Source: an uncultured Alistipes sp. (GTDB lineage: Bacteria; Bacteroidota; Bacteroidia; Bacteroidales; Rikenellaceae). Taken from it: DNA of 13,669 bases. Both the position numbers and the translations under genes were made by a program. The stretch covers positions 1-13,669 of the forward strand of contig CAAGKW010000001.1 of assembly GCA_900770585.1 (NCBI GenBank), in the 5' to 3' direction. Positions 1-7,229 of the stretch are shown here, piece by piece (position 1 is the first letter of the stretch; the number at the start of each line of letters is the position of its first letter). A model generated the notes under the pieces. That model had not been told where the DNA came from. It saw nothing but the letters and a program-made list of their open reading frames with translations, and did not search any database.

Positions 1-149
1 ACTCGTGGGCTGGGGCGGTCGCCCAAAGGGCGAGCCCACGAGTATGTGTCAAAATCAGAGATTTTGCCTGTTTTATTTTTCTAACCTATTAATTTCCAAG
101 CCAAAACCCAAAATTCTGAATTTTGAATCTTGAATTTTGAATTGAACAT
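1..149 (+). repeat. Bulged-hairpin intergenic repeat, copy 1
   Basis: This 149-nt non-coding stretch lies after the stop codon of the minus-strand TPR gene. Read on the plus strand, positions 1-10 (ACTCGTGGGC) pair with 34-43 (GCCCACGAGT). Positions 11-18 (TGGGGCGG) form a one-sided bulge, and 19-24 (TCGCCC) pair with 28-33 (GGGCGA) around an AAA loop. A second hairpin follows: 50-56 (CAAAATC) with 60-66 (GATTTTG). The tail is AT-rich and contains TTAAT (89-93) and CCAAAACCC (101-109). Copy 3 has the same order of parts, and copy 2 has the two hairpins. The left arm starts at the first base of the window, so the element may extend outside it. The function is unknown; it could be a mobile non-autonomous element or a structured 3' end. 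Confidence 0.75.
117..142. repeat. Short tandem direct repeat
   Basis: The 12-nt word TGAATTTTGAAT occurs exactly at 117-128 and again at 131-142, a period of 14 nt, inside the AT-rich tail of repeat copy 1. It looks like slippage-type repetition at the end of the element, next to the stop codon of the TPR gene. No function is proposed. Confidence 0.7.
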
Positions 150-848
150 TTAAGCTTTTCGCAGCGCCTCGATGAAACCTCCGAACTGCGCCCACAGGTG
201 CTCGGTCTGCAACCACAACTCGCGCGCCTGAGCCGCCACCGAGGGGCGTTCGCTCTCAATATCAGCCAAGTAACCCTCGTCAATGGGGTGCTCGTCGGCG
301 CGGAACTCATTGTAGTAGGCTGCGAAACGCTTGCCGAAGTTGCGCACCTCGACCGCAGGCAGTGTGCCCGTACGGCGAAACTCGCTCCACAGAGTCAGTA
401 TCGCCTTGTCGACCGATTTGTCGTTGATGTCGTCGGCAACATCGTCATAGGAGTCGTACTCCTCCATTGCTATGTAGGTGTAAGCCAAGCGGATAATGGC
501 TTCGAGATGATCCTCGGGATCGAGTTCGAGCAACATCTCGAACATCGCCGCCGCCATCTCCCAATCGCCAATCAGGAAGTGGTCGATGGCCGAACAGTAG
601 ACGACCTCCAAAGCCGCTTGCGAGTTGTCGTCCTCCCACTCGAAGATCACCTCACCCGACTCGGGCAGGAGCTCTTCGAGGCGTTGCACGGCGTGATAGC
701 GGGTGTTGCAGGCGGCCTCGATGTTGCCCTGCTTCTCCTCGCGGCGCGAGCGTGCGAGAATCTCAACGAAGTCCCAATTGCGGTCGGCGGGATCGGCAAC
801 CAAACGGAAGGTCTGGTCGGCCGTAGGTCTAAGCTGTGGTTTGATCAT
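150..848 (-). CDS. TPR-like protein coupled to cstA
   Basis: This is a 232-residue soluble protein without signal peptide or membrane segment, so probably cytosolic. Residues about 84-130 look like tetratricopeptide helices: a segment with W96, F103 and an LELDP turn at 107-111, followed by a helix pair rich in Ala and aromatic residues. The protein is acidic and mostly helical. I recognise no catalytic motif and no named family beyond TPR-like. The ATG at 846-848 lies inside the end of cstA, so the two frames overlap by 20 nt (829-848). This suggests translational coupling and a job linked to the transporter, for example as a regulator or partner, but that is inference from position only. 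The gene ends at the structured repeat 1-149. Confidence 0.8.
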   Translation of the reverse strand: MIKPQLRPTADQTFRLVADPADRNWDFVEILARSRREEKQGNIEAACNTRYHAVQRLEELLPESGEVIFEWEDDNSQAALEVVYCSAIDHFLIGDWEMAAAMFEMLLELDPEDHLEAIIRLAYTYIAMEEYDSYDDVADDINDKSVDKAILTLWSEFRRTGTLPAVEVRNFGKRFAAYYNEFRADEHPIDEGYLADIESERPSVAAQARELWLQTEHLWAQFGGFIEALRKA

Positions 849-2253
849 TGCGTCGTTTCCAGATGATAAATACGATTACGGTTACGAGGGTTATCACGCC
901 ACCAAGCACGTAGCTCAGCGTATGGTCGAGGTGGAACATCTCCTTTCCGAGGAAGAGGTAAGTACCACACACAAAGGTCATTACAATGGCAGGCAGGAGC
1001 GAAACCCAATAGTTCTTCTTGCGGCCGATGAGGTAGACCGTAACGGCCCAGAGCGTGAATACGGCCAGCGTCTGGTTGAACCACGCGAAGTAACGCCACA
1101 CCACATCGAAATCGACCAGCGTGATGATGAATCCCACCACAAACAGCGGAATCGAGATCGCCAGACGTTTCAGGAGGCTCTTCTGCTCGATGTGGAGGAA
1201 GTCGGCCACGATCAGTCGCGCACTACGGAACGCCGTATCGCCACTCGTGATCGGTGCAGCAATCACGCCCAGCACCGCCAGAATACCACCCACGCGACCG
1301 AGTGTCGTGTCGGCAATCAGCTTTACGGCCCACGAAGCGTTGTTGCCGTGCTCCGCCAACGCCGTACCCAGCGCCTCAACACCACCGAAGAAAGCCATCG
1401 CGATCGCCGCCCAAATCAGCGCAATCAGGCTCTCCGTGATCATCGCACCGAAGAACACGGGTCGGCACTGCTTCTGGTCGGTCAGGCAACGCGCCATCAT
1501 CGGCGACTGCGTAGCGTGAAATCCCGAAATCGCACCGCACGCAATAGTAATAAAGAGCGTCGGCACGATGGGGAAGTCCTCAGCGTCGGCCTTGAAGTTG
1601 TGCAACGAGGTCAGTTCGGGGATCGAGTAGTCGCCCGTGATCAGCACGCCCAACAGTCCGAGCGCCATAAACATCAACGCCGCACCAAACAACGGATAGA
1701 TGCGTCCGATGATCTTATCGACGGGCAGCAACGTAGCCAGAATGTAGTAAATCAGAATAATAGCAATCCACCACTGCAACGAGATCGAGGGTGTCATACC
1801 TGCCAGCAGACCCGCCGGTCCGAGCAGAAACACCGCACCGACCAGCACCATCAGGCAGACCGTGAACAGACGCATCACCTGCTTGACGCCCGAGCCGAGG
1901 TACTTACCGATGATCTCGGGCAGGCTCTGGCCATCGTTTTCGAGCGAGATCCAACCGCCCAGAAAGTCGTGCATCGCACCGAACAGAATACCTCCTGCCG
2001 TGATCCAGATGAACGCCACGGGACCGTAGAGCGCACCGAGCACCGCGCCGAAAATCGGACCAAGACCTGCGATGTTGAGCAGCTGAATGAGGAATGTTTT
2101 CCACTTCGGCAGGGGCATATAATCGACGCCGTCGAAGTGTGTTTGCGAGGGCACGGGCTTACCGGCCTCAGCTCCAACGAGCCGTTCGAGGTAGCGGCCA
2201 TAGACGAAATATGCCACCACCAACAGAGCGAAACAGATGATAAAGGTGATCAT
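829..2253 (-). CDS. cstA: Carbon starvation protein CstA, transporter
   Basis: This 474-residue polytopic inner-membrane protein has many hydrophobic helices from residue 2 (ITFIICFALLVVAYFVYGR) to the C-terminus. Family hallmarks are visible: the region at 46-100 with GLGPIFGA (63-70), TAGGILFGAMHDFLGG (85-100), and WISLENDGQSLPEIIGKYLG (101-120). The CstA family imports peptides and, in Enterobacteria, pyruvate during nutrient limitation. The substrate here is not known. The length fits the shorter CstA form; E. coli CstA is about 700 residues. The start is the ATG at 2251-2253, just downstream of a TATCTTCG box. The following TPR gene overlaps its 3' end, so both are probably one transcript. 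No LytTR two-component regulator is in the window. Confidence 0.95.
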   Translation of the reverse strand: MITFIICFALLVVAYFVYGRYLERLVGAEAGKPVPSQTHFDGVDYMPLPKWKTFLIQLLNIAGLGPIFGAVLGALYGPVAFIWITAGGILFGAMHDFLGGWISLENDGQSLPEIIGKYLGSGVKQVMRLFTVCLMVLVGAVFLLGPAGLLAGMTPSISLQWWIAIILIYYILATLLPVDKIIGRIYPLFGAALMFMALGLLGVLITGDYSIPELTSLHNFKADAEDFPIVPTLFITIACGAISGFHATQSPMMARCLTDQKQCRPVFFGAMITESLIALIWAAIAMAFFGGVEALGTALAEHGNNASWAVKLIADTTLGRVGGILAVLGVIAAPITSGDTAFRSARLIVADFLHIEQKSLLKRLAISIPLFVVGFIITLVDFDVVWRYFAWFNQTLAVFTLWAVTVYLIGRKKNYWVSLLPAIVMTFVCGTYLFLGKEMFHLDHTLSYVLGGVITLVTVIVFIIWKRRNDQTTA

Positions 2254-2272
2254 AGGCGAAAGTAATTTTATG

Positions 2273-2280
2273 CGAAGATA
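2273..2280 (-). promoter_or_regulatory. Candidate -7 box for cstA
   Basis: On the minus strand this reads TATCTTCG, which matches the Bacteroidetes -7 consensus TAnnTTTG at 7 of 8 positions. It lies about 20 nt before the cstA ATG, which would give a very short leader. The expected -33 TTTG about 19-21 nt upstream is not clear, so the call is moderate. Confidence 0.4.
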
Positions 2281-2333
2281 CGAATAAAAATCGGAGATTG
2301 TTCACTCTTTTGCGTCAGAATCGCCCCGAGACG

Positions 2334-2364
2334 TTGGAATTGCGATTCGATTTTTGTAACTTTA
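2334..2364 (+). promoter_or_regulatory. Candidate Bacteroidetes promoter, plus strand
   Basis: TTGG (2334-2337), a 19-nt spacer and TAACTTTA (2357-2364) fit the TTTG-N19-TAnnTTTG pattern with one mismatch in each box. The start point would be near 2371. It points away from cstA, towards the small cysteine-rich reading frame at 2432 and the tRNA. Confidence 0.45.
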
Positions 2365-2431
2365 CAACCCGATGTTGCGAATTAACGGGCGATTCGGCAA
2401 TGAGAATAATATCATATATCTGTAATATTTT

Positions 2432-2584
2432 ATGAACAAAACTACCCGCGTCGTATGCTTATGCATACTTGGTGCGGTGGGTTGCGAGGCGTGCGGCGAG
2501 AGTGGCTACGAGGTGCGAGGCGAGGTGTGCGACGGGGCAGGTTGCGGGCGAGGCACAGACAAAATTTGCGATAAAATGATATAA
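2432..2584 (+). CDS. Possible 50-residue Cys-rich peptide
   Basis: An ATG at 2432 opens a 50-codon frame ending in TAA at 2582-2584. The product has seven cysteines (9, 11, 18, 21, 33, 38, 46). It begins with a basic tip (MNKTTR) and a short hydrophobic run ending ILGAVGC, which resembles a weak lipobox with Cys18. A candidate promoter lies about 70 nt upstream. No homologous family is recognised. Against it: the stretch 2475-2555 is strongly G-rich and made of approximate repeats of TGCGAGGCG, which can produce a Gly/Glu/Cys-rich frame by chance, and no Shine-Dalgarno sequence is seen. The minus strand of the same stretch is also open, which lowers the weight of either frame. Confidence 0.25.
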   Translation: MNKTTRVVCLCILGAVGCEACGESGYEVRGEVCDGAGCGRGTDKICDKMI

Positions 2585-2597
2585 TTTGGTTTGAAAG

Positions 2598-2629
2598 TTG
2601 GAATATTCGAAATTTTTTTCGGATATTTG
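2598..2629 (+). promoter_or_regulatory. Candidate promoter of tRNA-Thr
   Basis: TTGG (2598-2601), a 20-nt spacer and GATATTTG (2622-2629) match TTTG-N20-TAnnTTTG with one mismatch in each box. Transcription would begin near 2636, about 26 nt before the mature 5' end of the tRNA. Confidence 0.5.
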
Positions 2630-2661
2630 CACCGCAAAAGGATCAAGACCTTTGAAGTGAT

Positions 2662-2734
2662 GCCGCAATAGCTCAGTTGGTAGAGCGTTTCACTCGTAAT
2701 GAAGAGGTCACGAGTTCAAGTCTCGTTTGCGGCT
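2662..2734 (+). tRNA. tRNA-Thr (anticodon CGT)
   Basis: This is a complete 73-nt cloverleaf. The acceptor stem is GCCGCAA (2662-2668) with TTGCGGC (2727-2733), and the discriminator is T2734. The D arm contains AGCTCAGTTGGTAGAGC. The anticodon stem TTTCA/TGAAG encloses the loop CTCGTAA, giving anticodon CGT, which reads ACG threonine codons. The T arm is ACGAG-TTCAAGT-CTCGT. CCA is not encoded; the next bases are CAAAA. The gene has its own promoter and a strong terminator, so it is a single-gene unit. Confidence 0.97.
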
Positions 2735-2735
2735 C

Positions 2736-2770
2736 AAAATGGCGATTACATCAGTAGTCGCCATTTTTTT
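2736..2770 (+). terminator. Rho-independent terminator after tRNA-Thr
   Basis: AAAATGGCGA (2736-2745) pairs with TCGCCATTTT (2758-2767). The stem extends inward through TTAC/GTAG (one G-T pair) to an ATCA tetraloop, about 14 bp in all. The right arm runs into seven T residues (2764-2770). It ends the tRNA transcript two bases after the tRNA. Confidence 0.9.
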
Positions 2771-2788
2771 GTGTCCGCCAAGGTGGTT

Positions 2789-2820
2789 TTTGCTTTTTTA
2801 GAATTAATTGACTAACTTTG
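2789..2820 (+). promoter_or_regulatory. Consensus Bacteroidetes promoter of the M64 gene
   Basis: TTTG (2789-2792), a 20-nt spacer and TAACTTTG (2813-2820) match the primary sigma factor consensus of Bacteroidetes in full. The start point would be near 2827, giving a leader of about 38 nt before the ATG at 2865. Confidence 0.75.
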
Positions 2821-2864
2821 TTGAAACTATAATCATCTCTAAGTTAAACTTATAAGTGGCCTCA

Positions 2865-4721
2865 ATGAGATACTTTCTACTTAGTATAATTACCCTTATG
2901 ACTCTTGTTGCTTGTGAGGACAACGACAACGAGTCGAATGTGGAACCGCAAAAGCCACAGGTGGAGATTCAATACTCTGCGGAGGAGAGGCAGGCGTTGA
3001 TAGATCTCTATAACGCAACCAATGGTCCTAATTGGTCACGAAATAACACTAATTGGTGCACAGAGGAGCCCTTATCGAAATGGGCGGGTGTGCAGTGTGA
3101 TAGTGGGCGTGTTGTAGGACTCTCGTTGTTCCTCAGCAATCTTAACGGCACAATCCCTCAATCGTTTGGCAATCTGAAACATCTGAAAAACTTAGATCTC
3201 AGCAATAACTATTTGCGGGGACCTATACCCACATCGGTTATGAACTCGCCGTGGTGGAATAGGTTGTGGCACAAGTTTCTACCTCAGCGCGACAACGGAA
3301 TCGCTGAGAGCGAACTGGTGATTCACGCCCCAAAATTTAGCTGTACCGATGCCAATGGTCAAATGGTCGACAATAGCATATTCGGTCGATATACATATAC
3401 GATATTCTATTGCGGGAAGCCTAATACGTCGGAGATGACTATCTTCAGATCGCTATATTCAGCCTACAAAGAGCAGATCGGATTTGTCGTAAATATCAAA
3501 GGTGCAAGCCCCAGCGAATGTAAAGATTTCGCCGATCAGTCACCGATTCCGATGACCGTGATTGCGACATCAAAGTCGAGTGACCTCAATCCATATCCAA
3601 ACAACAAAGTCAGTGTATTCGACCAGAGTGGCATAATGATATTCAATCCTTATTTCCATTCGTGTGTCGATCTTTTCGATCTCTTTGGCGAGCGGATTGG
3701 CCCAATCGAGGAGTATATCGACTATTCGCAAGATGGCGTAGTGGAGAAGTTGCAGAGCGCAGAAGAGGGCAATGGAATCAACATTATTTTGATGGGTGAT
3801 GCCTATACGGATTGGATGATTGCCGAGGGGCTGTATGACCAAACGATGAGAGGGTCGATGGACAAACTATTCACGGTAGAACCGTATAAGAGTCTGCGCC
3901 AATTGTTCAATGTCTATTCGGTTAAGGTTGTTTCGAAATGTGGTGGCTATTTTGCTGGCGCAGAGACGGCGTTAGAGTGCACTTTTGGTTCGGGAACGCA
4001 CGTCGGAGGCAACAAAAGCAAGGTGTTGAACTATGCAAGCAAGGTGCTGAACGAAGAGCAGATGGACGAAGCGGTCATCGTAGTTATAATGAATAGCACC
4101 CAATATGCGGGCACTTGTTACTTTTATTATCCGTCGGGGGCATTGGCCGATTATAGTCGAGGTTTGACCATATCGTATGTCCCGCTGGGGGCCAATGAGG
4201 CCGAAATGGAGCGTACACTACACCACGAAGCGTGTGGGCACGGCTTTGCCAAACTTGCGGACGAGTATGTCAATGAATCAGAGGTCGCGGACCATTCAAG
4301 ATATATGGCACAACATTACCAATATAACTATGGTTGGTACAAAAATATCGATTTCACAGGCGATCCTAAGCTCATTCGTTGGGCGAAGTTCATTGCCGAT
4401 CCACGTTATGCTGACGAGAAAATTGGTGCATACGAGGGGGCATATTATCGCAGAACGGGTGCTTGGCGTTCGCGCGAAACGAGTATAATGGTCCACAACA
4501 CGGGAGGCTTCAATGCTCCGTCGCGTGAGGCGATCTACTATCGTGCACACAAATTGGCCTACGGGGCAGAGTGGCAATATGACTACGAGGAGTTTGTGGA
4601 GTGGGACACCCCAAATCGTACGGCACCCACAACGACCCGAAGCTCTACCCCGATGATATATGCTCCGACTGCTGCTCCTATTATTATTAGTAAAGATTGG
4701 CGCGATGAACTGACCAAATAG
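2865..4721 (+). CDS. LRR and M64 zinc peptidase lipoprotein
   Basis: Starting at the ATG 2865 gives 618 residues; a GTG three codons upstream (2856) is possible but less likely. The N-terminus is a lipoprotein signal ending LVAC with Cys17, followed by acidic EDNDNE, the kind of signal that sends lipoproteins to the surface in Bacteroidetes. Residues about 38-125 are plant-type leucine-rich repeats (LYNATNG, LSNLNGTIP, LDLSNN). Residues about 145-280 look thioredoxin-like but lack CxxC. From about 300 the M64 (IgA peptidase-like) domain follows, with ILMGDAYT and the zinc site HHEACGHGFAKLADEY at 453-468. Members of this family cleave glycoproteins such as IgA; the substrate here is unknown. 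The gene is AT-richer than the neighbouring operon and ends 4 bp from the convergent DUF4296 gene. Confidence 0.9.
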   Translation: MRYFLLSIITLMTLVACEDNDNESNVEPQKPQVEIQYSAEERQALIDLYNATNGPNWSRNNTNWCTEEPLSKWAGVQCDSGRVVGLSLFLSNLNGTIPQSFGNLKHLKNLDLSNNYLRGPIPTSVMNSPWWNRLWHKFLPQRDNGIAESELVIHAPKFSCTDANGQMVDNSIFGRYTYTIFYCGKPNTSEMTIFRSLYSAYKEQIGFVVNIKGASPSECKDFADQSPIPMTVIATSKSSDLNPYPNNKVSVFDQSGIMIFNPYFHSCVDLFDLFGERIGPIEEYIDYSQDGVVEKLQSAEEGNGINIILMGDAYTDWMIAEGLYDQTMRGSMDKLFTVEPYKSLRQLFNVYSVKVVSKCGGYFAGAETALECTFGSGTHVGGNKSKVLNYASKVLNEEQMDEAVIVVIMNSTQYAGTCYFYYPSGALADYSRGLTISYVPLGANEAEMERTLHHEACGHGFAKLADEYVNESEVADHSRYMAQHYQYNYGWYKNIDFTGDPKLIRWAKFIADPRYADEKIGAYEGAYYRRTGAWRSRETSIMVHNTGGFNAPSREAIYYRAHKLAYGAEWQYDYEEFVEWDTPNRTAPTTTRSSTPMIYAPTAAPIIISKDWRDELTK

Positions 4722-4725
4722 TCCT

Positions 4726-5601
4726 CTACTCGATTCGGGGTGGGAGGGCGAAGTAGAGCGCGCTGTCGGCGGCCGTGGCGGGCGGTTCGGGAGCGTAGAA
4801 ATTCTCAACCAGCAGGCGGAATCCGAAGTTGCGGGCCGTCAGCGTATCAAGCGCCTCAGCTCGTGACGGATAGAACTTAACCGTCAGTGAATCAATCGTA
4901 AAGTGCGGGCGCGAGGGTTTCTCGTTCAGGTTGCAAAGCTCCAAAACCAGCTCCCGTGCTGTCGAATCGGCCATAAACGTATGGATATACTTGTCGCGCG
5001 TCTGGCGACGGTAGCGCAACGTGTAGAACTTCGAGCGGCGCTCGGTCGAATCGACCAAATAACCCACCGTGCGGTGGCTCGGATTCTTGTCGGTCGAGTC
5101 GATACGGTAGTAATACTCAACAAGATACTCGCCCGCGCGCGGGATTGGGATACGGCGTTTCATCTTGGCCGTGTCGGACACCGAGCGCATACGGATCGTC
5201 GTATCGAAATAGATGCGTTGCACGCTGGCACGGCGAGCGATGGCGTTGATCGTGTCGAGGTCGGCCACCTGCGCATTCAGAAGGTCCGACTCACGTTCGA
5301 GGCGCTGGATCGCAAGTTCCACAGCGTCGGACAATCGGGCGCTCTTTCGTTTGGAGAAACTATTGATCGTAATATGCAGATCTTCAACCGTATAACCATA
5401 CTTCTCGAAGATCGGTTCATAGAGCATCATACTGTCGAGCGAGATGTCGTGGCGATCGACATAGGCGTTTGTGAGGTAGACATCGTAGAAGATATCGGCC
5501 AGGCGGTCGTCGGGGATCACGCGCGGCTTGTTGCAGGCCGAAATGAGGGCCACCAGCGCCACCAACACGAGGCTTCGTATCAGGGTTTTCATCTGTTTCA
5601 T
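4726..5601 (-). CDS. DUF4296 lipoprotein
   Basis: This 291-residue protein starts with a lipoprotein signal ending LISAC, with Cys23 as the lipid-attachment residue. Residues about 27-110 fit DUF4296: the IPDDRLADIFYDVYLTNAY segment followed by charged helices. The remaining two thirds carry no motif I recognise. Predicted location is the periplasmic face of the envelope. Its ATG overlaps the stop of the upstream permease gene in an ATGA (5598-5601), so it is the last gene of the minus-strand run and translationally coupled to the permease. A second ATG three codons in (5592) is also possible. The function of DUF4296 proteins is unknown; linkage to a LolC/E-type permease hints at lipoprotein or envelope traffic. 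Confidence 0.85.
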   Translation of the reverse strand: MKQMKTLIRSLVLVALVALISACNKPRVIPDDRLADIFYDVYLTNAYVDRHDISLDSMMLYEPIFEKYGYTVEDLHITINSFSKRKSARLSDAVELAIQRLERESDLLNAQVADLDTINAIARRASVQRIYFDTTIRMRSVSDTAKMKRRIPIPRAGEYLVEYYYRIDSTDKNPSHRTVGYLVDSTERRSKFYTLRYRRQTRDKYIHTFMADSTARELVLELCNLNEKPSRPHFTIDSLTVKFYPSRAEALDTLTARNFGFRLLVENFYAPEPPATAADSALYFALPPRIE

Positions 5602-6818
5602 TTCTCTATTTTGGTTTCGGCAGGGCGGATCATCGTGCGCACGGTCAGCTGTGTGATTGCCGTCGTTACGACCGCCATTGCCGCTATAATCAACAATATA
5701 TCAGTTAGTTTCATCTCGACGGGGTAGTATCTCACCACGAACGTCGTGCCGGGCATTTCGATCAGTCCGAACTGCTGTTGCGCCCAGCAGACACCTACGC
5801 CGATCACCAATCCGAGCACGGCGCCGAGTGTTCCGATCAGTGCTCCCTCGCCCGTGAAGATCGAGCGAACGAACTCGGTACGTGCACCGAGGGCTCGCAG
5901 CGTGGCGATGTTGTCGCGTTTGTCGATGATGAGCATTGCCAGCGAGCCGACGATCGAGAACGAGGCGATGATCAGCACCAGCAGCGAGATGAAGAAAATA
6001 CCCCACTTTTCGTACTTCATAATGCGGTACAAGGCCGCCTGCTGTTCCAATCGAGTCACGACCCGAAACTCCTCACCCACAACTCGTTGCACCTCGTCGC
6101 GGGTGCGCTCTACCGACTCCTCGTCGCGCACGTCGATGAGCAGTTGCGAGGCGCGACCGTCGTAGTCGAACAACGACTGCGCCAGCTCGATCGTGGTCAG
6201 AATATATGCGTTATCGACATCGCCACTGATCGTAAAAACGCCCGAGGGCCACGTGCGACGCGAGGTATAGGCGTCGAAGGGCAGCAGTGTCGAGATCTCG
6301 CCACGGCGGGGCGAATAGAGGTTCAGAGGGGTGTCGAGGAAGGTTCGCACGCCGAGCTGGTAGGCCACACCCGAGCCGACGCAGGCCTGCTCGATCTCGC
6401 CCAGACGCAGTTCGAAATCGCCCGTGCGGACATACTCGTCCATCGGCAGCACGTCGCTATAATCGCTGTCGACGCCACGCACCGTGACCACCACCTGACG
6501 ACCTCCGTACTCGGCTAATGCGCTCTGTTCCAGCGCAAACGACACTCCTCGCACGCCCGCAACCGAGCGCAACGAATCGGTCGGCAGAGCCTCGATCGCG
6601 AATGTCTTACCCTCGCGCGGGCGCACCTCCAAATCGGCATCGAAGGCCGACTGCATACCGTCGACCAGCGCCGTAAAACCGTTGAACACCGACATCAGAA
6701 TGATCATCGCCGCCACGGGCACACCCACGGCCACGACACTCACCGCGGAGATCACATTGATCACCGAGTGCGACTTGGCCGAAAACAGATAGCGGCGGGC
6801 AAACAACAGCGAGAGCAT
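5598..6818 (-). CDS. LolC/LolE/FtsX-type ABC transporter permease
   Basis: This 406-residue protein has the MacB/FtsX layout: a first membrane helix at about 20-48, a large periplasmic domain to about 265, then three helices at about 274-299, 323-345 and 373-395. The cytoplasmic loop after helix 2 (DKRDNIATLRALGA) is the typical coupling segment that contacts the ATPase. The N-terminal pattern FARRYLFSAKSHSVINVIS is that of LolC/LolE, which release lipoproteins from the inner membrane for transfer to LolA. The matching ATPase (LolD) is not in the window. The gene follows rbfA by 41 nt, an order I associate with Bacteroidales. LolC versus LolE cannot be decided in a group that may use one permease type. 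Confidence 0.88.
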   Translation of the reverse strand: MLSLLFARRYLFSAKSHSVINVISAVSVVAVGVPVAAMIILMSVFNGFTALVDGMQSAFDADLEVRPREGKTFAIEALPTDSLRSVAGVRGVSFALEQSALAEYGGRQVVVTVRGVDSDYSDVLPMDEYVRTGDFELRLGEIEQACVGSGVAYQLGVRTFLDTPLNLYSPRRGEISTLLPFDAYTSRRTWPSGVFTISGDVDNAYILTTIELAQSLFDYDGRASQLLIDVRDEESVERTRDEVQRVVGEEFRVVTRLEQQAALYRIMKYEKWGIFFISLLVLIIASFSIVGSLAMLIIDKRDNIATLRALGARTEFVRSIFTGEGALIGTLGAVLGLVIGVGVCWAQQQFGLIEMPGTTFVVRYYPVEMKLTDILLIIAAMAVVTTAITQLTVRTMIRPAETKIEK

Positions 6819-6859
6819 TGCTTCCTTCGGGCTTGGTTAAGTAACTGAGCGAGCGACGA

Positions 6860-7201
6860 TTACTCCTCTTTGAGCAGGGTATCGATATTGGCGATATACT
6901 CCAACGAATCGTCGAGGAAGAACTGCAATTCGGGCACGCTCTTCACCTGGTTGCGGATACGCTGACCCAACGCGCGACGGATCATCCAGTTGTTCTCTTC
7001 GAGCGTGCGCATCACCTCGGTGCTCTTCTCGAAGGGGAAGATGCTGAAATAGATCTTGGCATAGTTCAGGTCGGGCGACACGCGCACGGTGGTCACCGAC
7101 GCCATCACGCCACGCACCAACGAGGCGCCCTCTTTGAGCAGAATCTCGGCAACGTCCTTCTGAATCTGACGCGCCATTTTAGCTTGTCTTGTGCTTTCCA
7201 T
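6860..7201 (-). CDS. rbfA: 30S ribosome-binding factor RbfA
   Basis: This 113-residue cytoplasmic protein is near the usual RbfA size (E. coli 133). RbfA binds the pre-30S subunit and helps mature the 5' end of 16S rRNA, notably in the cold. Visible family features are the N-terminal helix with RQAKMARQIQKDVAEIL, the strand SPDLNYAKIYFSIF, and the KH-type segment RRALGQRIRNQVKSVPELQF containing the helix-kink ALG motif, followed by DDSLEYIANIDTLL. The C-terminal tail ends KEE. The start is the ATG 7199-7201, 28 nt after the stop of the upstream barrel gene. Confidence 0.95.
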   Translation of the reverse strand: MESTRQAKMARQIQKDVAEILLKEGASLVRGVMASVTTVRVSPDLNYAKIYFSIFPFEKSTEVMRTLEENNWMIRRALGQRIRNQVKSVPELQFFLDDSLEYIANIDTLLKEE

Positions 7202-7229
7202 TTATTGTTTGTTTTTGCTTGTTAATCAA

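Noticed and set aside
703..2265. Long plus-strand open frame of 520 codons opposite cstA
   Set aside because: Its product is rich in Arg, His, Gln and Thr with no motif, and it lies exactly antisense to a clear CstA protein; it is a shadow of a GC-rich gene.
2459..2668. Minus-strand 69-codon frame upstream of tRNA-Thr
   Set aside because: It starts inside the tRNA, has no promoter or motif, and its Ala/His/Leu repeats merely reflect the G-rich stretch on the other strand.
2662..4721. tRNA-Thr as the attachment site of a small integrative element carrying the M64 gene
   Set aside because: No integrase is present and no copy of the tRNA 3' end was seen after the M64 gene.
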